From positions 1-5,479 of the forward strand of contig JAIWOE010000227.1 in the NCBI GenBank assembly GCA_020217165.1: a stretch of DNA of 5,479 bases. Reading direction: 5' to 3'. This document shows positions 1 through 3,072 of the stretch, piece after piece. A program made the translations under genes and the position numbers. This DNA comes from Desulfovibrio sp. Lineage in GTDB: Bacteria > Desulfobacterota > Desulfovibrionia > Desulfovibrionales > Desulfovibrionaceae. The notes under the pieces were generated by a model. It did no database searches, was not told where the DNA came from, and saw only the letters and a list, made by a program, of their open reading frames with translations. Numbering within the stretch: the stretch's first letter is position 1; every line of letters starts with the position of its first letter.

Positions 1-450
1 GTGGCCCTGGCCGTGCGGGTGGCCGGCAGCGTGGAGGCCTTCGTGGACGCCATGAACGCCCGGGCCGTGGGCCTTGGGCTCACGCACACGCGCTTTGCCA
101 CGCCCCACGGCCTGCCGGCGCCGCAGCAATACAGCACCGCCAGGGACCTGGCCCGTTTGGCCTGGGTCCTGATGGGGCAATATCCTTATATCTTGAATTT
201 TTCCGCCATGCCGAGCTGTCTGGTGCAGGGGGTGTCGCTGTATAATCGCAACGACCTGCTCCAGATGCCCGGAGTGGATGGCCTGAAGACCGGCGCCACG
301 GCCGAGGCCGGCGCGTGCATCATCCTCACGGCGCAACGCCAGGGGCGCCGCGTGCTCGTGGTGGTGCTGGGCGCCAGGGATGCTGCAGCAAGAACCCGCG
401 AGGCCGCAGCCCTGCTGGAACGGGCCTTTGCCCAGCCGCAGGCCCCGTGA
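1..450 (+). CDS. D-alanyl-D-alanine carboxypeptidase (penicillin-binding protein 5 type, peptidase S11), C-terminal part
   Basis: The gene is cut by the left edge, so the first base is inside the gene and the GTG there is most likely an internal valine codon. The visible 149 residues are the second half of a serine-type D,D-carboxypeptidase, a periplasmic enzyme that removes the terminal D-alanine from peptidoglycan stem peptides. The first residues (VALAVRVAGS, then FVDAMNARA) match the helix that follows the SxN motif in this family, so the catalytic SxxK and SxN motifs lie just outside the window. The TRFATPHGL segment (about residues 30-37) and the KTG motif in DGLKTGAT (residues 96-98) are typical of the family. 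The protein ends about 50 residues after KTG. It therefore lacks the roughly 90-residue C-terminal beta domain and amphipathic membrane anchor of E. coli PBP5, and should be a catalytic-domain-only form. It converges on greA, with a 30-bp palindrome between them. Family assignment is firm; which dac paralogue it is cannot be told. Confidence 0.9.
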   Translation: MALAVRVAGSVEAFVDAMNARAVGLGLTHTRFATPHGLPAPQQYSTARDLARLAWVLMGQYPYILNFSAMPSCLVQGVSLYNRNDLLQMPGVDGLKTGATAEAGACIILTAQRQGRRVLVVVLGARDAAARTREAAALLERAFAQPQAP

Positions 451-507
451 CCCTCGTGTCCTGGCATGAGGATCCGGTGGAGACTTTCCCCGATTTCGTG
501 GAGGATC

Positions 508-537
508 GTCAGCCGAAATCCGCGGATTTCGGCTGAC
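508..537. repeat. Perfect 30-bp palindrome between convergent genes (possible bidirectional terminator)
   Basis: Bases 508-537 are exactly self-complementary, with the axis between 522 and 523. In RNA from either strand this gives a 13-bp stem closed by a CGCG tetraloop. It lies 57 nt after the carboxypeptidase stop and 28 nt after the greA stop, so both transcripts would end with the same hairpin. No T tract follows on either strand, so it is not a standard intrinsic terminator. It may block exonucleases or act with another termination factor. The motif GATTTCG of the right arm (525-531) also occurs at 492-498 and could pair with the left arm (514-520) instead. Confidence 0.6.
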
Positions 538-565
538 TCACGGAGCGTTCGGCCCCGGGGGCGCC

Positions 566-1057
566 TTAATTCAGGCCGTGGGCGCCGCCCAGGTATTTGA
601 TGGAGACGATTTCGTACTGAATGCGGCCCTTGGGCGCTTCCACGGTCACTTCGTCGCCTTCTTCCTTGCCCATGAGGGCCTGGGCCACGGGGGAGAGGAT
701 GGAGATGGAGCCCTTGGTGGGTTCCGCCTCGTCCGGGCCGAGGATAGTGTAGGTTTTGGTGTCTCCGGTGTCCACATCCTCGATTTCCACGGTGGCCCCA
801 AAGGTCACCTTTTCGCTGGAAATGGTCTTCAGATCGATGACATTGGCCGTGGCCATGCGTCCTTCGATGTAGCGGATGCGGGCTTCCATCATGCCTTGGC
901 GTTCCCGGGCGGCGTCGTAGCCGGCGTTTTCCCGCAAATCGCCTTCCTCGCGGGCTTCCTTGATGGCCTGGATCACTTCCGGCCGTGCCGCCTTGAGCTG
1001 TTCCAGCTCCTGCTCCAGCCGTTTGAAGCCTTCCTTGGAAATGGGGATGCTGCTCAT
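566..1057 (-). CDS. greA: Transcription elongation factor GreA
   Basis: The 163-residue product fits the usual GreA length (158 in E. coli). GreA inserts into the secondary channel of RNA polymerase and stimulates cleavage of backtracked RNA, which rescues stalled complexes. Residues 1 to about 77 form the N-terminal antiparallel coiled coil. Its tip reads EEGDLRENAGY, with D40 and E43 at the positions of the two acidic residues (D41 and E44 in E. coli) that coordinate the catalytic magnesium. The rest is the FKBP-like C-terminal domain, with recognisable FGATVEIED, TYTILGPDEAE, SPVAQALMGKEEGD and YEIVSIKYL blocks. The open frame extends 63 codons further upstream, but the ATG at 1057 is chosen because it starts the family-typical MSSIPISKEG and has a GAGG (1065-1068) 7 nt before it. 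The upstream extension covers the promoter and leader terminator. One oddity is G46 where E. coli has the glutamate of ENAEY. Confidence 0.97.
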   Translation of the reverse strand: MSSIPISKEGFKRLEQELEQLKAARPEVIQAIKEAREEGDLRENAGYDAARERQGMMEARIRYIEGRMATANVIDLKTISSEKVTFGATVEIEDVDTGDTKTYTILGPDEAEPTKGSISILSPVAQALMGKEEGDEVTVEAPKGRIQYEIVSIKYLGGAHGLN

Positions 1058-1087
1058 GGATGCGCCTCGAAATGCCTGCAGGTGGAT

Positions 1088-1125
1088 AAAAAAAATCAAC
1101 CGCCGGCGAATCGCCGGCAGTCGAT
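1088..1125 (-). terminator. Intrinsic terminator inside the greA leader (attenuator candidate)
   Basis: Read on the - strand, bases 1125-1112 pair with 1108-1095 across an AUU loop (1111-1109). This is a 14-bp stem, with a GC-rich upper half of seven perfect pairs and a lower half of seven pairs that includes two G-U wobbles. Seven U (1094-1088) follow directly. The wobbles pair only in - strand RNA (they would be A-C mismatches on the other strand), which fits a function in the greA direction. It lies between the greA promoter and the start codon, 30 nt before ATG, and 96 nt after the transporter stop. It could stop read-through from the transporter gene, attenuate greA, or both. Confidence 0.8.
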
Positions 1126-1145
1126 GTGTGCCTGATCGATGTGTG
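1121..1145 (-). repeat. Tandem 10-base direct repeat in the greA leader
   Basis: CACACATCGA occurs twice on the - strand, at 1145-1136 and 1130-1121, with a period of 15 bases. The second copy supplies the lower 5' arm of the terminator stem. UCGAU of the first copy (1139-1135) is complementary to AUCGA of the second (1125-1121), so a small competing pairing that opens the base of the terminator is possible. Confidence 0.55.
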
Positions 1146-1166
1146 GGTAGGTGTGTTGGAAGTACC

Positions 1167-1195
1167 CCTATAGAGCAGGATGGGCAGCAGGTCAA
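1167..1195 (-). promoter_or_regulatory. Sigma70-type promoter of greA
   Basis: On the - strand TTGACC (1195-1190, five of six to TTGACA) is followed by a 17-bp spacer and TATAGG (1172-1167, four of six to TATAAT). The predicted start is near 1160, giving a leader of about 103 nt. The -35 element begins 25 bp after the transporter stop codon, so greA has its own promoter and need not depend on the transporter gene. Confidence 0.65.
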
Positions 1196-1220
1196 GGCCC
1201 GGGGTTCACGGCCCGGTTCA

Positions 1221-2441
1221 TCACCCGATTCGCCGTCCGGCCCCAAGGCACAGGGCCAGGGCAGCCAGCTGCAGCACGCCCAGGGCGGCCATGGTCCACT
1301 CCCAGGTGCTGTGCCTGTACAGCATTGCCGGCAGCGCGGAACCGGCGGCGCCGCCCACGTAATAAAAGGAAAGATAGAGTCCGTTCACCACGCTGCGTTG
1401 CCCGCAGCCCAGCTCATTGAGCCAGCCCGGCAGCACGGAATGCACCTGAAACATGCCGATGCACAGCACCAGCACGGCCACAAAGGTCATGGCATAGGTG
1501 GTGGGCAGGAACAGGGGGATACACCACAGCAGCACTACGGCTCCCAGCAGCACCGTGCGCGCTTCGCCGCCCAGGCGCAAGACCGTCCAGGGGGCGGCCA
1601 GGGAGATGAGTATGCCAATGAGATAGCCCACGTACAGCGCAGCCACGCGAAGGGGGGAGCTGCCGGCGCCAATTTCCACAATACGGAAGGGCAGCAGGTT
1701 CAGCAGGGCGGTAAAGATGAAGAATTCCAGAAAAATAAAGCAGAAAAAAGGCAGGAAGCCGGGCGTGCGCAGCACCTCCGCCAGGGCCGAAAGCTCCAGC
1801 CGGGCAAAGCCCCCACCGCGGCTCCGTGGCATGCCCAGGGCCATGGCCCACGCGGCCACGGTGAGCAGGGATACCGCCCCCAGCCCCCAGCGCCAGCCCC
1901 ACCACGACGCCACGGCCCCGGCCAGAAACCTCCCGAAAAAGCCGCCAAAAATGGTGGCCGCCACGTACACGGCCATGGCTCGGCCAATGGAGTGCTCGCA
2001 CAGCATGCCCGAGGCCTGCCGCTCTTGCAAGGCCGCGCCGGCCAGGGTCATCAGGGAGGTGAGCACCGCCGGCGCCAGCAGACCCTGCACCACACGCAGG
2101 GCCAGGAGCAGGGGGAAGGTCGGCGCCAAGCTGACGGCCAGGGTGGAGGTCATGAGCAGGCCAGAGCCCCATACCAGCAAGCGATGGGCCGGGAAGGAAC
2201 GCAAGAGAAGCCCGTAAAACAGGGGGGCAAGCCCCAGGGGCAGCAGGGTGGCCGTGGTGACCAGAGACACGGTGGTCTTTTCCAGCGCAAAGGCCTGCTG
2301 CAACATGGGCAGCAGGGGCTGCGGGCAATGCATGGCCGAGAAGGTGGCCACGGCAATGACGACCGGGGCGGTCCGGTCAAAGCCAAAGGTCCGCCAGAGC
2401 CTGGGGCGCGCAGGCTTTTCCGCAATGCTTATGGTGGTCAT
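1221..2441 (-). CDS. MFS transporter, YnfM-like (drug/metabolite efflux type)
   Basis: The 406-residue product is a hydrophobic inner-membrane protein with a short cytoplasmic N-terminus (about residues 1-24) and about 12 predicted membrane helices. The arrangement and local motifs resemble E. coli YnfM and related proton-driven exporters: CPQPLLPMLQQAFAL (39-53), IFGGFFGRFLAG with WGWRWGLGA (164-189), HSVLPGWLNE (335-344) and LYLSFYYVGGAAGS (355-368). The substrate cannot be told from sequence. In the loop between helices 2 and 3 the usual motif A (G-x-L-S/A-D-x-x-G-R-R/K) is degraded: the stretch reads GLLLRSFPAHR (77-87), with arginine where the conserved aspartate stands. The start at 2441 is chosen because AGGAGG (2457-2452) precedes it. 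The open frame continues to 2489, but that would include the promoter and operator region. It reads toward greA with a 163-nt gap and is divergent from the small zinc-ribbon gene. Confidence 0.9.
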   Translation of the reverse strand: MTTISIAEKPARPRLWRTFGFDRTAPVVIAVATFSAMHCPQPLLPMLQQAFALEKTTVSLVTTATLLPLGLAPLFYGLLLRSFPAHRLLVWGSGLLMTSTLAVSLAPTFPLLLALRVVQGLLAPAVLTSLMTLAGAALQERQASGMLCEHSIGRAMAVYVAATIFGGFFGRFLAGAVASWWGWRWGLGAVSLLTVAAWAMALGMPRSRGGGFARLELSALAEVLRTPGFLPFFCFIFLEFFIFTALLNLLPFRIVEIGAGSSPLRVAALYVGYLIGILISLAAPWTVLRLGGEARTVLLGAVVLLWCIPLFLPTTYAMTFVAVLVLCIGMFQVHSVLPGWLNELGCGQRSVVNGLYLSFYYVGGAAGSALPAMLYRHSTWEWTMAALGVLQLAALALCLGAGRRIG

Positions 2442-2457
2442 GAGGATGCATCCTCCT
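2442..2457 (-). promoter_or_regulatory. Transporter ribosome binding site within a 14-bp palindrome
   Basis: AGGAGG (2457-2452) is a full Shine-Dalgarno sequence 10 nt before the transporter ATG. GAGGATGCATCCTC (2455-2442) is a perfect palindrome ending at the base before ATG. In RNA it can form a five-pair GAGGA/UCCUC stem with a UGCA loop, which would hide most of the Shine-Dalgarno sequence. Confidence 0.5.
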
Positions 2458-2470
2458 ACAATGGCAGCAT

Positions 2471-2501
2471 ATAATATCGCAATTCGCAATGCTGATTGCG
2501 A
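2471..2501 (-). promoter_or_regulatory. Operator-like TCGCAAT repeats and -10 element upstream of the transporter
   Basis: TCGCAAT-GCTG-ATTGCGA (2484-2501) is a perfect 7+7 dyad with a 4-bp spacer. A third TCGCAAT half-site (2477-2483) abuts it in direct orientation. Next to this on the - strand is TATTAT (2476-2471, five of six to TATAAT). No good -35 hexamer exists at 16-18 bp, and the dyad lies where it would be, so an activator or a repressor at this site is plausible. The regulator is not in the window. Confidence 0.45.
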
Positions 2502-2550
2502 TGCTGCTGCGTCCTCTCCCGGCCCCGATGCTCAAATCTCTTCCTGCTGC

Positions 2551-2579
2551 TTGCCGCAGTCAGGTTCGTGCGCTATGGT
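2551..2579 (+). promoter_or_regulatory. Candidate sigma70-type promoter of the small CxxC protein gene
   Basis: TTGCCG (2551-2556) and TATGGT (2574-2579), each four of six to consensus, stand 17 bp apart. The predicted start near 2586 leaves a leader of about 30 nt before ATG 2617, with the Shine-Dalgarno sequence inside it. Confidence 0.4.
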
Positions 2580-2616
2580 GTTGGCATTCCCGCACCCGTA
2601 TCTTCAGGAGGCTGCC

Positions 2617-2808
2617 ATGGCTTTTTCCGCGTCCCTGCCCTTCAAGGGTGAACAGGTGGAGTACGATCCAGATCGCAATGTGGCCCTGGTGCACTGCGAA
2701 CGTTGCGGCCATCCCAACGAGGTGGAATGCTTCAAGGCCCGCGACGGCAGTGTGGAAGTGCCCGGTTTTTCCTGCGAGAACTGCGGACACTGGAACGCGC
2801 CGGAATAG
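2617..2808 (+). CDS. Small zinc-ribbon-like protein with two CxxC pairs, function unknown
   Basis: The 63-residue product starts at an ATG with AGGAGG (2606-2611) 5 nt before it, which is why the much longer upstream open frame is not used. It has two cysteine pairs, C27-ERC30 and C53-ENC56. Each is followed by G-H (CERCGH and CENCGH), and 22 residues lie between the pairs. This is the layout of a zinc ribbon, with a probable beta hairpin (VECFKARDGSVEVPG) between the knuckles. There is no signal peptide or membrane segment, so it is probably cytoplasmic. A fifth cysteine, C38, is off pattern. Zinc binding is inferred. The function could involve nucleic acids or protein contacts, or the pair could serve in redox chemistry. 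The protein is acidic and I do not recognise a named family. It stands alone, divergent from the transporter and 264 bp before the chemoreceptor gene. Confidence 0.85.
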   Translation: MAFSASLPFKGEQVEYDPDRNVALVHCERCGHPNEVECFKARDGSVEVPGFSCENCGHWNAPE

Positions 2809-3072
2809 CCGCCCGACATCAGGCCGTCACATGGCCCAGCGCCCTTGTCACGGGTGTCGAGCCCAAGGTCAGGCAGGCAATCCCTAGCATTGGCTCTGCC
2901 ATCACACAAGCGACGGTGACTTTAGGACGCCCTGCGGAGAAGACGGTGACGGTGGGGTGACGTCAACAAAACGTCGCACACTTGTCACACAATGGGCGCG
3001 GAGGAGGGGCATTGTCCCTACGTGAAAAGATGCGTTGCCGGGTTCGGCACGCACCACGCAAGGAAGGCTCCC
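2809..3072. other. Intergenic spacer with short repeats upstream of the chemoreceptor gene
   Basis: No convincing gene, strong promoter or terminator is seen here. The spacer does hold GACGGTGAC twice exactly 30 bp apart (2912-2920 and 2942-2950), CTTGTCAC twice (2844-2851 and 2981-2988), and GACGT/ACGTC as an inverted repeat around a 7-bp spacer (2959-2963 and 2971-2975). TTGTCA at 2983-2988 is five of six to a -35 box, but no suitable -10 follows at normal spacing. Confidence 0.4.
3060..3067 (+). promoter_or_regulatory. Ribosome binding site of the chemoreceptor gene
   Basis: AAGGAAGG lies 5 nt before ATG 3073 (the AGGA core at 3061-3064 is 8 nt away). It favours this start over the second in-frame ATG at 3079, which would be 11 nt away. 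Confidence 0.6.

Larger units (their letters stand above)
1088..1160 (-). ncRNA. Predicted short terminated greA leader RNA
   Basis: Transcription from the promoter at 1167-1195 should begin near 1160, and termination at the leader hairpin would leave an RNA of roughly 73 nt. Its first 35 or so bases are poor in G and rich in C and A, so probably single-stranded, and include a tandem CACACAUCGA repeat. The rest is the terminator hairpin with its U tract. No ATG-started leader peptide is present. An unpaired 5' segment followed by an intrinsic terminator is the layout of many small RNAs, and the E. coli greA leader gives the analogous GraL RNAs. Sequence similarity to GraL is not claimed. This is inference from architecture alone. 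Confidence 0.4.

Noticed and set aside
450..1057. A conserved dac-greA pairing like the dacB-greA neighbourhood of E. coli
   Set aside because: E. coli dacB is a PBP4-type enzyme next to greA in a different orientation, whereas this gene is PBP5-type and convergent; the resemblance is probably coincidence.
566..1246. A 226-residue version of GreA starting at 1246
   Set aside because: The extra 63 residues match no GreA, overlap the transporter 3' end, and cover the promoter and leader terminator. The ATG at 1057 has a Shine-Dalgarno sequence and the family-typical start.
960..2474. A 504-codon open frame on the + strand across the transporter gene
   Set aside because: It is antisense to a clear MFS protein, and its product is a Gln/Gly/His-rich string without domains, which is what the complement of a GC-rich hydrophobic gene gives.
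2248..2616. Upstream extension of the small CxxC protein to 2248
   Set aside because: It would run antisense through the transporter N-terminus and its promoter. AGGAGG directly before ATG 2617 marks the real start.
3046..3059. A sigma54-like GG-N10-GC element (GGCAC-N5-ACGC) just before the chemoreceptor start
   Set aside because: Transcription would start about 2 nt before ATG and exclude the Shine-Dalgarno sequence at 3060-3067; the -12 part also matches poorly.
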